Shown here piece after piece: positions 16,700 to 24,449 of a DNA stretch of 33,442 nt (position 1 is the stretch's first letter; each line of letters begins with the position of its first letter). The translations under genes and the position numbers were made by a program. Origin of the DNA: Deltaproteobacteria bacterium (GTDB lineage: Bacteria; Myxococcota_A; UBA796; SXON01); contig CANFCK010000034.1 of NCBI GenBank assembly GCA_947445035.1, positions 1 to 33,442 on the forward strand. The letters run 5' to 3'. The notes under the pieces are model-generated. The model saw nothing but the letters and a program-made list of their open reading frames with translations, did no database searches and was not told the origin of the DNA.

Positions 16700-18624
16700 T
16701 CCCCGAGCACTTGGCGGTGGTCGCGGGACTCTGGGACCTGCGATGGAGCAGTCCCGAGCTGTGGCTCGAGTCGCTCTACGGAGAGGCAACGGAGCCGAAC
16801 CAGTACGCCCAGGCCGTCGCGCGGGCGAGGTACCGGCCTCCCGCGCCGGGCGACGTCATTGAGTCCCTCATAGATCGCGGGGAGCTTGAGGCCGTCGGAC
16901 TCCTCCTTGCGGACGCAGCGTTCGCGCGGGCTTGCCAGGGCGGCGCGTTGGAGCAGTTTGAGGCGAGGCTCGCTGCTGCCACGCTGGTCCAACTCCATCG
17001 GTTCGAGCGGGAGCTGGCGTCGCTGCGCCTTCGCGCCCGGCGCCGCGGGGTCGGGTTGGAGCTGGCGCTGCGGCCATCGCCAGCTCCCATGCGCTGGCGT
17101 CATGCGATGACTGAACTCGCCCGCCTGCGCGTGATCGTCGAGGGCGAGGATGTCGGGAGAACACCGATAGCTACGACGGTTCAGGCTTCGGCGCTCCCGC
17201 CGTTTCCTGTTTGGTCCTCACCTGACACGCCTACCGCCATGGCCTGCGCATGGATGTCCGGGCGTACCGCAGCGCCGACCTGGGCAGCGGCGCTCCGACC
17301 GACCGCGTCAGACTCGCCGGGCCAGCATCTCCTGGAGGCACTAGATGGGCTCTGCGCCGCCCCGGGACGGCGATGGTCCGCTGCGCAAGCCCAGGCGTTT
17401 GCCTGCGGTTTGGCGGAGTGCATTGGCTCCTCGGTCGGAGCCGTTGAGGCAAGCGGCGCCGGCTTCCTCGCCGTCCTCGGCGATCTCGCCGAGCCGGGAT
17501 GTCCTACCTTCGCAGTCGAGCCCGGAGGCTCGGGAGTACCCCTCTGGATCGCGCCTCGGTTCGACGCCCCCGTCCCGCACGGGACAGCGGTGCCACGCAT
17601 CGCGTTCGTGCCCGAGCACGCCGCAGGGCGCAGATCGGATGGGGTCCGACTGGATGCCGGGATGCTCCTATCAGTAGGCGGAGACCGTGATCGACGAGCC
17701 CGCCTGCTCCGCGCCTGGGTGCGCGACGTCCCGCTTCGTCTCTCCGTTCCGAACCCCGTGCCGGCCTCTCCCACGCTTTTGGTTGGAAGAGACGCCGCTT
17801 TGGCTAGCTTGGCGGACCAGCGGTTGACATCAGTGCACGCTCCGCCTGGGTTCGGTACGACCAGCGTCGTGCGTGCGCTAGCCCATCGTGAGCGCGCACT
17901 CGGGCGAGGCGTGGTCGAAGTCCTGACACCGGACCGGGGTGGCTCAATTGCCCGAGGAGCGGTACCCGGCGGGCGCATGTTCGTTCACGCATACGACACG
18001 TTCGACGCTATTGCCCGCGCCGAAGTCGATGAATGGGTTCGGGAGTACCTCTCTTCGGGAGGGCAGGCAGTTGTGGAGGCGAGCAGCTATCCAGGTGCGG
18101 TTCAGGTGGAACTCGGGCCGCTGTCGGGTGCGGACGCGGAACTGCTGGCGGTGAAGGCGCTGGGATGGCTGGACGTGCAGGCGGAGAGCGACGAGGTGGT
18201 GGACCTCCTGGCGTGGCTTCCGGGCGGTTGTCCGCTAATTTTCTGGGATCTGCTACGGGAGGTTGCACAGAGGGTGGAAGAGACAACCGGGTCCCCCCGA
18301 GGGATAGTTCGGCGCGACGACGTGGACGCGGCCTGGGAGAGTCCCGAATTGACGAGGCGTGGCGCAGCCCTGGTGGAGCGAGGTGGGGCCCGCGTGGCGG
18401 TGGAGGTCCTGGGGCTGCTAGGAGCGACCAGTGAGCAGACTGCGGTCTCGACGGATGGTCTGATTGCCGAGATGAGCGGCTACGCGGCCGCCGCAAAGGC
18501 CGAGTGTACCGCCCAAGTTGCCGCGTCCTGCGTGGCGGGGATCGTGACGCAGAGGTCGGGCCGCTCCTGGCTCGCATCAAACGGCTGCGCCGCTCTTGCG
18601 GCGAGGGCATTCAACGTCAGCTGA
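16696..18624 (+). CDS. STAND-like protein with degenerate P-loop, third gene of the operon
   Basis: This 642-aa protein starts at GTG 16696 inside the previous stop (GTGA), so it is translationally coupled to the PLD gene. The first 350 residues are unrecognised. From about 360 the order of motifs follows STAND/AAA+ NTPases: LLVGRDAALASLADQ, then HAPPGFGTTSVVRAL in the P-loop position, a hydrophobic strand and helix, VELGPLSGADAELL, and PGGCPLIFWDLL like the GxP motif. The Walker A lysine is replaced by threonine (GFGTTS for GxGK[ST]), and no clear DD Walker B is seen, so nucleotide hydrolysis is doubtful. It may be a sensor or scaffold for the helicase-PLD pair. The family call is moderate; the coupling is clear. 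Confidence 0.75.
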   Translation: MIPEHLAVVAGLWDLRWSSPELWLESLYGEATEPNQYAQAVARARYRPPAPGDVIESLIDRGELEAVGLLLADAAFARACQGGALEQFEARLAAATLVQLHRFERELASLRLRARRRGVGLELALRPSPAPMRWRHAMTELARLRVIVEGEDVGRTPIATTVQASALPPFPVWSSPDTPTAMACAWMSGRTAAPTWAAALRPTASDSPGQHLLEALDGLCAAPGRRWSAAQAQAFACGLAECIGSSVGAVEASGAGFLAVLGDLAEPGCPTFAVEPGGSGVPLWIAPRFDAPVPHGTAVPRIAFVPEHAAGRRSDGVRLDAGMLLSVGGDRDRRARLLRAWVRDVPLRLSVPNPVPASPTLLVGRDAALASLADQRLTSVHAPPGFGTTSVVRALAHRERALGRGVVEVLTPDRGGSIARGAVPGGRMFVHAYDTFDAIARAEVDEWVREYLSSGGQAVVEASSYPGAVQVELGPLSGADAELLAVKALGWLDVQAESDEVVDLLAWLPGGCPLIFWDLLREVAQRVEETTGSPRGIVRRDDVDAAWESPELTRRGAALVERGGARVAVEVLGLLGATSEQTAVSTDGLIAEMSGYAAAAKAECTAQVAASCVAGIVTQRSGRSWLASNGCAALAARAFNVS

Positions 18625-19936
18625 TCCGATCACCGATGCAGGTGGGGAGTTCTCTTTCGACTGGCCATTCGAGTTCGCGCAGGAGTTGACGCCCCGCCGC
18701 AGTGATGACCGGCAAGTGGTCAGACGGCCACCGGCCGCTACGCAGGCCGCTGACCATGTCCTCAAGCGACATCCCGCTGGCACTCTGCAACTTACCAAGG
18801 ATCTTCTTATAGTCTGGCTTCCCCTGGGGCGGGTTTCCGAGCCAATGCCATAGTGCACGCACCCACTGTCGTTGGCCCCATGACTCCCGACCGGTCACGG
18901 CGGCGGTACCGGCCTCCGCCGGGTCGTACAGGAGTTCGAGATACCGCAGCGTGACGACGCCGGCTAGCGTGTATCCGTCGCTGGACATGGCCAGATCCAC
19001 CTTGGCTTGCCAGCCACGGTAAGAGGCGAGGATGTCCTCCGAAGAACACGGCGGCATCAGGACGTTGAGATCCTGAACCCACCGTGTCGCGAGCGATTCA
19101 TCGAGCAGACGCTTGCCATCAGTGTCCCAGATGTCGGCGAACAGAGGAAGCACCTTGATCACCCGAACGGAGCGCGGCGAGACCGCCGTCAGCCGCAGCC
19201 CTGGCCCGTGGAGCTTCGCTCGCGCCCCTGGCCCGTGGAGCTTCGCTCGCGCCTCGGGGTTGGTCGCCGCCGCCCGTAGGAACGCCTCTCCTCCACCGTT
19301 GACCCATTCGGCCCGAACGGCACGGCAACGCGCTGCGTCCAGAATAGCAGACCGCAGCGAGGTAATGGCCGGCCTCCAACCGTCGTGTACGGTGGTCGCC
19401 GGGATGGAACTGAGCAGTGTCCTCGCAGTTTCCACAAGCCGAGCGGGTCGCCATCGACCCTCCGGGGCAGTCAGCCCTGGAGCGCGACCGACCAGGGCGT
19501 GCAGCAGGGCGTAGGTTCGGATCGCAACTGGATCTGCCGCGACGGCGCGCCCGTCAGCGCTCCGAAGGACCCAGCCGTACGGGATGACCGAAGCGTTGCG
19601 GCGGGCCACAAGCGCCATTGCCAGCAACATTCCCATCGAGTCCGTTCCTGGGTAGCTGGGAACATCCTGCTCTCGGTCCTGGTCGAAGCGGATGTCCGCG
19701 ACCAGGACGTCCCAGTCGTGCTTGCTGGGCGGTGCATCGGCACGCAGGTCCGGGTGCAGCGCACCGACGGTCTGAGCCCAAGAGACGATGCCCGCAGCCG
19801 ACCATTTGGAGTACGGGTCAACCCGAGGGTACGCGAAGGGTTCGATTCCGAACGGTCGGAGCACCTCTCGCAGCGACTCATGCGCGTGTCGATCATCGTC
19901 GACGAGGAGCAGCAGGAGGTTCGAGGGCTCATCCAT
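18617..19936 (-). CDS. Receiver-like (response regulator-like) protein
   Basis: This 439-aa protein starts at ATG 19936 with GGAGG five bases upstream and overlaps the upstream gene by eight bases. The N-terminus reads as a receiver domain: a hydrophobic strand ending in DDD (residues 13-15, the acidic pocket) and VLVADIRFD with Asp81 as candidate phosphoacceptor. The interval between them is longer than in a normal receiver, implying an insertion. The remaining 300 residues are unrecognised and lack an obvious DNA-binding motif. A nine-residue tandem duplication (ARAKLHGPG twice) lies mid-protein. Its 3' end overlaps the end of the STAND-like gene on the other strand by eight bases. With the gene upstream it forms a two-component-like pair. 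Confidence 0.78.
   Translation of the reverse strand: MDEPSNLLLLLVDDDRHAHESLREVLRPFGIEPFAYPRVDPYSKWSAAGIVSWAQTVGALHPDLRADAPPSKHDWDVLVADIRFDQDREQDVPSYPGTDSMGMLLAMALVARRNASVIPYGWVLRSADGRAVAADPVAIRTYALLHALVGRAPGLTAPEGRWRPARLVETARTLLSSIPATTVHDGWRPAITSLRSAILDAARCRAVRAEWVNGGGEAFLRAAATNPEARAKLHGPGARAKLHGPGLRLTAVSPRSVRVIKVLPLFADIWDTDGKRLLDESLATRWVQDLNVLMPPCSSEDILASYRGWQAKVDLAMSSDGYTLAGVVTLRYLELLYDPAEAGTAAVTGRESWGQRQWVRALWHWLGNPPQGKPDYKKILGKLQSASGMSLEDMVSGLRSGRWPSDHLPVITAAGRQLLRELEWPVERELPTCIGDRIS
19201..19253. repeat. 27-bp in-frame tandem duplication inside the receiver-like gene
   Basis: The unit starting CTGGCCCGTGGAGCTTCGCT at 19201 repeats from 19228 with period 27. The two copies are identical over 26 bases. 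It adds nine residues without breaking the frame. Perfect identity indicates a recent slippage or duplication event, or an assembly artefact. Confidence 0.9.
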
Positions 19937-21287
19937 GGTCGCCTCCGGGCCCCTCAAAACGGAGCGCCCGCAGGTCTACGCTGTACCTGACCAATCGCTC
20001 GCCCACCGCTGGCGAGGAGACCTCGATCTGAACGGCGCCGAGTGGAGCGAGAGCGGCGCTGAGTATCCCGAGGGTTCGCGAGGCTGGCGGTTCGTCGGAC
20101 ACGTTGTTCCATACCTCGACCTCTACGCCCCACGGTCGGACGCGAGCGGTGACCCGCATTTGCAACTCGGGCCGGGACCGCAGGTATCGAGCAGCGTTCC
20201 GGGCTGCCTCAAGCGGTGCTGCGAAGAGCAGAAGGCGCGGGGCGGAGACAAGCTCGGCCCGACCAAGCCCCGCGGCGAACGGGGGCAGCGGCGTGAGATC
20301 ATCACCAGACTTCGGGGCCTTGCCTCGTGCGGGCTCGACCCGCAGGGCGCAGCGAAGCCGCACGTCATCAGTGACCACGCCGAGTTCGTGGTTCAGGGCG
20401 TGAACCCAGGGATCGACGTCGAACGGCGAGTCTTCGGGAGGCGGCCACGAGCGCGCCTGCGCGGAGGACTCGGCACCCGGCCGCCAATGGTCGTGCAGCC
20501 AACTGGCGCTGAGCCATCCGAGCGCGATGCGGTCCGCCAGACGAACCACTTCAAGGTAGCCTGCGAGCGCTCGGAGCCCGCCGGTGGCAGCGAGTACCGC
20601 GTCGGCGAGTCGTTGAGCGCGTTCCACCCGTTCAATGTCGGTTGGCGCCGGGTCTGGGTCATCCTCATCGGGCAGCACCCGTCGAGCGTAGGCTCGCAAC
20701 GGCTCGGACTGAACTTCGGCCAAGCGGTCCTTCAAGTCGTGGCTCGACAGCCACGCGACTAGCTGCGTGGCGAGCTCAGGGTGCGGAATGCCGAGGATGG
20801 CAGTCGCTTCCCGGGCGACAGCGCTCTCAAGTCGAACGTCGACACGCCACCACTGTGCGGTCGCGGCGACATAAAATGCGCCATCCCGCACCGGGTGGAG
20901 TGCCTCGACCACGCGCCAGGGCTCCGGCGGAACACCCAGGACGAGCATGAGGGCGAACTCCACCGCTTTCACATCGGTCAAAGGAGCGGAAAGCAGCGAC
21001 GCGGCGAGCAGATCGAGCACACTCTGGACGGGGCGTTCTATGTCTGCGCTCCAACCGCCAGCAGTACCCGGCGCAACGACGGACCCCCAACCGCGCACGC
21101 GCCCCGGGAGCCTCGGGCCGCCCGCATCTGCGCCTGCGAACTTGAGCCCCCCCGCTTCAGGGATGCTGCGAGCGAGGCTCCCGAGCCTCTGGTCGACGAT
21201 CTGGGCGAGGATGGTTTCGTTCACGAGGATGAGGACCGGCGCTGGGCTGAGGGTGACTCGAAGACTGGCGTGGCCTCTATCAGGCAT
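19929..21287 (-). CDS. Degenerate GHKL (histidine kinase-like) ATPase protein
   Basis: This 452-aa protein starts at ATG 21287, followed by the receiver-like gene with an eight-base overlap. The C-terminal about 110 residues resemble a HATPase_c domain: LEAARNAARYLRS near 359 fits the N-box (E-x-x-x-N-A), followed by paired strands (RVTARVRPWGVEVEVWNN) and a final strand-helix pattern. The usual G1 box DxGxG is replaced by NNVSDEP and no glycine-rich lid is seen, so ATP binding is questionable. WVHALNHELGVVTDDVRL near 294 may correspond to the dimerisation/H-box helix (candidate His300). The N-terminal 290 residues are unrecognised. Probably a sensor partner of the receiver-like protein; the family call is tentative. 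Confidence 0.7.
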   Translation of the reverse strand: MPDRGHASLRVTLSPAPVLILVNETILAQIVDQRLGSLARSIPEAGGLKFAGADAGGPRLPGRVRGWGSVVAPGTAGGWSADIERPVQSVLDLLAASLLSAPLTDVKAVEFALMLVLGVPPEPWRVVEALHPVRDGAFYVAATAQWWRVDVRLESAVAREATAILGIPHPELATQLVAWLSSHDLKDRLAEVQSEPLRAYARRVLPDEDDPDPAPTDIERVERAQRLADAVLAATGGLRALAGYLEVVRLADRIALGWLSASWLHDHWRPGAESSAQARSWPPPEDSPFDVDPWVHALNHELGVVTDDVRLRCALRVEPARGKAPKSGDDLTPLPPFAAGLGRAELVSAPRLLLFAAPLEAARNAARYLRSRPELQMRVTARVRPWGVEVEVWNNVSDEPPASRTLGILSAALAPLGAVQIEVSSPAVGERLVRYSVDLRALRFEGPGGDHG

Positions 21288-21442
21288 CACGGCCCCCTGC
21301 TCTCTCCCTCGGCCCCGGCAACTTGACCCCGCGCCACATCGTGCTCCCGCAGGTGCCTCAGCCCCAAGCTCGCCGCCGCAGCCGTGACCCCCTCGCCCCG
21401 CGCGAGCGCCGACTGGTGGGGGTAGATCCCCTCGTCCAGCAT
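21287..21442 (-). CDS. Short HTH-like ORF or remnant upstream of the GHKL-like gene
   Basis: A 51-codon frame starting MLDEGIYPHQSALARGEGVT ends in a TGA that overlaps the ATG of the next gene (TGATG). The same frame stays open upstream through a Pro/Arg-rich stretch (REPLRRAKAWRR). The sequence looks like the end of a KorB/recombinase-type helix-turn-helix (ALARxxGVTxAxxSLGL). It may be a real small gene coupled to the GHKL-like gene, or the 3' remnant of a truncated HTH gene. No clear ribosome-binding site was found. Confidence 0.35.
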   Translation of the reverse strand: MLDEGIYPHQSALARGEGVTAAAASLGLRHLREHDVARGQVAGAEGESRGP

Positions 21443-22135
21443 CCGCCTCCACGCCTTCGCCCGACGCAGGGGTTCGCGCGGTGGCTTCGGCGGCGGCGCC
21501 GGCTTCGCGTCGCCAAGTAGGGCTTCGCCCGGCAGGCCGCGGCCTGCGCCACGCCGCGAGTGGCCTACTTCAGGTGAGCAGACCCCGCACTGATCGTGGT
21601 GAGCGTCTCAGGGGATGAGCCACTTCGGCGTGAGTCGGCAGGTCGGCGAGTCAGTCGGGTGCAGCGGACGATGCCGCGGTCCGCGACAGGCGACAACGAG
21701 GGCCGGGACCGGGCCGGGGCAGCGGCGCAGCCCCGCAAGCCCCGATGCGGGACGCGGGACGGTCGCTGGAGCCTGGTGATGATTCCACGATTCCGCCTTG
21801 CCGCTCAAACTCGTGATGCCGAATTGTTTAGGGCAAAGGGGCGCGCCGAGATGACGGCGGACCTCGGCTGAACGCCCGCCGGCGTGCCCTTTTGCCCTTA
21901 TGGACGAAACCGAGGCAGGGCGCCGCGACCTACCTCCCGCCCTATGGAGGCAAAGGCCCCGGGTCCTGGGTTGGTGACCGCCGCGCGAGCCGTCCCTGCG
22001 CCCTTGCGTCGCGACGACATGGGTCCGGAGCGCACGGAGATGAGCAAGCGGAGAGCCTCCGCGCATCGCAGGTGCGGCTCCGCCGAGCCGGGCGAGGCGG
22101 TGCAGGCGAGCGGCAGTAGGGGGACCAATTGGGAC
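21443..22135. other. Non-coding stretch with a hairpin, between the GHKL-like gene and IS91 transposase
   Basis: I see no convincing gene here beyond the upstream tail of the HTH-like frame. A long imperfect inverted repeat pairs TAGGGCAAAGGGG (21829-21841) with CCCTTTTGCCCTTA (21887-21900), enclosing a second stem CCGAG/CTCGG (21846-21850 and 21863-21867). It lies about 235 bases beyond the 3' end of the IS91-family transposase and could be part of that element's end structure or a terminator. Confidence 0.45.
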
Positions 22136-23311
22136 TCACGGGCTTCCGGGTGGTGCGCGAGCGGGGGGAAGCAACTGGCGGACCAGGATGCCGACCTTGC
22201 AGGCCGGACACACGTGGGGCTCGGATGCGAGCACGAGGTCGGGCCGCTCCACGCGCGGGCGTCGGACCTTTCCGAGCGCGTCGAGGTGGAAGCGCGCGGC
22301 CTCCAGGCGGGTGCGCACGTTGGCAGGCGCGAGCAGGCCGTAGTGCCGGATCTTGCGGAAGCCGGGGGCGAGGACGTGGAGCAGGAAGCGGCGCAGGAAC
22401 TCGGGAGGGTCCAGGCGGCAGGTGCGCTCGCCATGGGTGCGGAGGACGATCGCGTCCTCGTCGGCGGAGACGAGGCGCGAGCTGGAGATCGCGACGCGGT
22501 GGGTGTAGCGGCCGAGGTAGCGGAGCACCTGCTCGGCGTCGCCGAAGGGGCGCTTGGCGTACACGATCCACTTCGTGCGGTACAGGGTGTCGCGCAGCTT
22601 CGCCCACAGGACGGGGTCCGCGAGTTCGGCCGATGTGCCGGCGAAGGCGAGCTTGCCCGCCTGGTGGGCGCGCACGAGGCCGTCGAGGAACTTCCCGCGG
22701 AACAGTGCGCCGAGCACGTCGACGTGGAACAGGAATGTCTCGTCGCACGCCACCCACTGCTCGTTGTCGAGCGAGAGGCCCCCGCCGGTGACGACGCAGT
22801 GGAGGTGCGGGTGGAAGTCCATCTGTCGCGTCCAGGTGTGCAGCACCGCGGTGACACCCAGCGTCGCGCATAGGTGGGTCCGCCCCAGTTCCAGGAGTGT
22901 CGCCGACGCGGCCGCGAACAGGAGGTCGTAGACGACGGTACCGTTCGCGAGGGCGAGCGGGCGCAACTCCGACGGAAGCGTGAACACAACGTGGAAGTGG
23001 TGGGTCGGGAGCACGCGGTCCATGCGCGTCTCGATCCACCGCGCGGCGGCCTGTCCCTGGAACGTCGGGCAGTGACGGTCTCGGCACGAATTGTACGAGG
23101 GCTTCGAGAACCCGCAGCCCGCGCACACGTCGAGGTGGCCGCCGAGCGCGGCGGTGCGGCAGGCGATGGCGGCCTGAAGGGCCTTGGCCGGAGCGTTGGG
23201 GAGCACGTGATCGCGGAGGTACGCCGGCCCGAAGCGGCGGAAGATGTCCGCCGCCTGCGGGCGCGCCTCCGCCTCACCTCGCGTCGTCGCGGGGCAGGCG
23301 TTCGCGGTCAC
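22136..23311 (-). CDS. IS91-family transposase
   Basis: This 391-aa rolling-circle transposase has the N-terminal zinc-finger cysteines (C63, C66, C76, C81 around GFSKPSYNSCRDRHCPTFQG), the HUH metal motif in FHPHLHCVVTGGG (about 166-176) and the catalytic tyrosine region VLRYLGRYTHRVA (about 262-274, with two tyrosines). IS91-type enzymes nick single-stranded DNA at an origin end and replicate towards a terminator end, sometimes carrying flanking genes. The GTG at 23311 lies four bases past the stop of the tyrosine recombinase frame; the two genes probably form one transcription unit. Length and motifs suggest an intact protein. Confidence 0.93.
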   Translation of the reverse strand: MTANACPATTRGEAEARPQAADIFRRFGPAYLRDHVLPNAPAKALQAAIACRTAALGGHLDVCAGCGFSKPSYNSCRDRHCPTFQGQAAARWIETRMDRVLPTHHFHVVFTLPSELRPLALANGTVVYDLLFAAASATLLELGRTHLCATLGVTAVLHTWTRQMDFHPHLHCVVTGGGLSLDNEQWVACDETFLFHVDVLGALFRGKFLDGLVRAHQAGKLAFAGTSAELADPVLWAKLRDTLYRTKWIVYAKRPFGDAEQVLRYLGRYTHRVAISSSRLVSADEDAIVLRTHGERTCRLDPPEFLRRFLLHVLAPGFRKIRHYGLLAPANVRTRLEAARFHLDALGKVRRPRVERPDLVLASEPHVCPACKVGILVRQLLPPARAPPGSP

Positions 23312-23314
23312 GGC

Positions 23315-24167
23315 CTACTGCTGGAGCTTCGAGAGCGGGCTCGGCGTCCGGCGGATCTGGTCGGTGCGCACCTGCGCGTACCGCGCCGTGGTCACCACCG
23401 AGCTGTGTCCGAGGAGCTTCTGGAGGGTGATGACGTCGGTGCCGTCCTCGAGGCAGTGCGTCGCGAACGCGTGCCGCAGCCCGTGGAGCGTGATGTGCCG
23501 CCCGATCGCCGCCTTCGCGAGCGCGACGCGGAAGGAGTTGCTGGCCGAGGCAGGATGGACGCCGTGATTTGCCCACTGCCCAACGGCACGCGCGGGGAAG
23601 AGCCACGGCCCCGGCAGGTGCTCGGCGCGCCAGTGCGCCCGGAGCGCCACGAGCAGCGTGGGGTCGAGCATGACGATGCGGGGCTTGTCGCCCTTGCCGT
23701 GGGCCACGCGCAGGAGCCCCGAGGCGGCGTCGATGTCCTCGATGCGCAGCGCCGCGACCTCGAAGCGGCGCAGGCCCGTCGCGTAGCCGACGAGGAAGAA
23801 GGTACCGCCAGTACGGTGACGGTGCGGCCGCGAGCACGCGGACGACCTCGTCGCGCGTGAGCGCGTCCGGCGGCACGCGGCGGTGCTTGCGGAACCGCAG
23901 CCCCTCCATCACCTCAGGGCGGCCGAGCGTGACGCCGTACAGGAACTTCAGCGCGCACATGTACTGGTTGAACCGGCCGCCCGAGAGCTTGCGCTCGTCC
24001 ACGAGGTGGACGAGGAATGCGCGCACCTCCTCGGTCCCGAGGGTCTCGGGCGGGCGCATGAAGTGCCGCGCGAAGGCGCGGATGCAGCGCAGATAGTGCG
24101 ACCGGGTGGCCGGGCAGTACCCGGAGAGCGCGAGGTCGGCGGTCATCTTGTCGCGGAGCTGGCCCAT
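23315..24167 (-). pseudogene. Tyrosine recombinase (XerC/phage integrase type), frameshifted
   Basis: The protein starts at ATG 24167 (AGGAG six bases upstream) with a typical SAM-like N-terminal domain (SGYCPATRSHYLRCIRAFARHF, then FNQYMCALKFLY). The reading frame breaks near 23800-23806, after LAAAPSPYWRY. The homologous sequence resumes in another frame with GTFFLVGYATGLRRFEVAAL, then HGLRHAFATH and LGHSSVVTTARYAQV, ending at 23315. All catalytic residues (two Arg, His, nucleophile Tyr) are present if the frames are joined. It is either a pseudogene, a programmed frameshift or a sequencing indel. It precedes the transposase and stops four bases before that start. Confidence 0.85.
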
Positions 24168-24449
24168 GACGGACTCCTGGCGTCCGCCGGGGGTGAAGAG
24201 ATGGCAGGCGCCATACTCGGTGTCGCCGATCGGCAACGCGATCGCCCGACTGCGGGTGCAGGGGGCGCGTGCCCCCTGCCGGAGTGCAGAGGCAGCGCCT
24301 CTGCGAACGTCGCGAGCTCCTCCTACGCCGACACCAGCGTGATGCCGTCAACACCGGCACCCGCCACCGCGAAGCGGTTTCGTCCATACTCTGCATGATT
24401 CCATGGCATATTTGGCATCGATTCCGAAATAGAACCCGCATTATTCCGG
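24168..24449. other. Non-coding stretch with an AT-rich island right of the IS91-like element
   Basis: No gene is supported. The stretch ends in a markedly AT-rich island (about 24385-24450, with ATTCCATGGCATATTTGGCA and ATTATTCCGGAATTA) that stands out from the GC-rich surroundings. This may mark the right end of the IS91-like element or the insertion point into the pseudogene beyond it. Confidence 0.4.

Larger units (their letters stand above)
22136..24167 (-). mobile_element. IS91-like element with accessory tyrosine recombinase (minimal extent)
   Basis: The pair of a tyrosine recombinase gene followed by an IS91 transposase on the same strand is an arrangement known from part of the IS91 family. 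The coordinates cover only the two genes. The true ends probably lie between about 21780 and 22135 on the left and between 24168 and about 24450 on the right, but no diagnostic origin or terminator end could be assigned by eye. The recombinase is frameshifted, so the element may depend on the transposase alone. Confidence 0.75.

Noticed and set aside
15463..17103. 546-codon minus-strand frame spanning the end of the PLD gene and the start of the STAND-like gene
   Set aside because: It crosses two coupled sense genes, is Ser/Arg/Pro-rich and shows no motif.
19788..20762. 324-codon plus-strand frame opposite the GHKL-like gene
   Set aside because: Antisense shadow; the minus-strand gene has a coherent start, overlap with its neighbour and domain pattern.
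22874..23860. 328-codon plus-strand frame over the IS91-like element
   Set aside because: Antisense to the transposase and tyrosine recombinase, with no domain.
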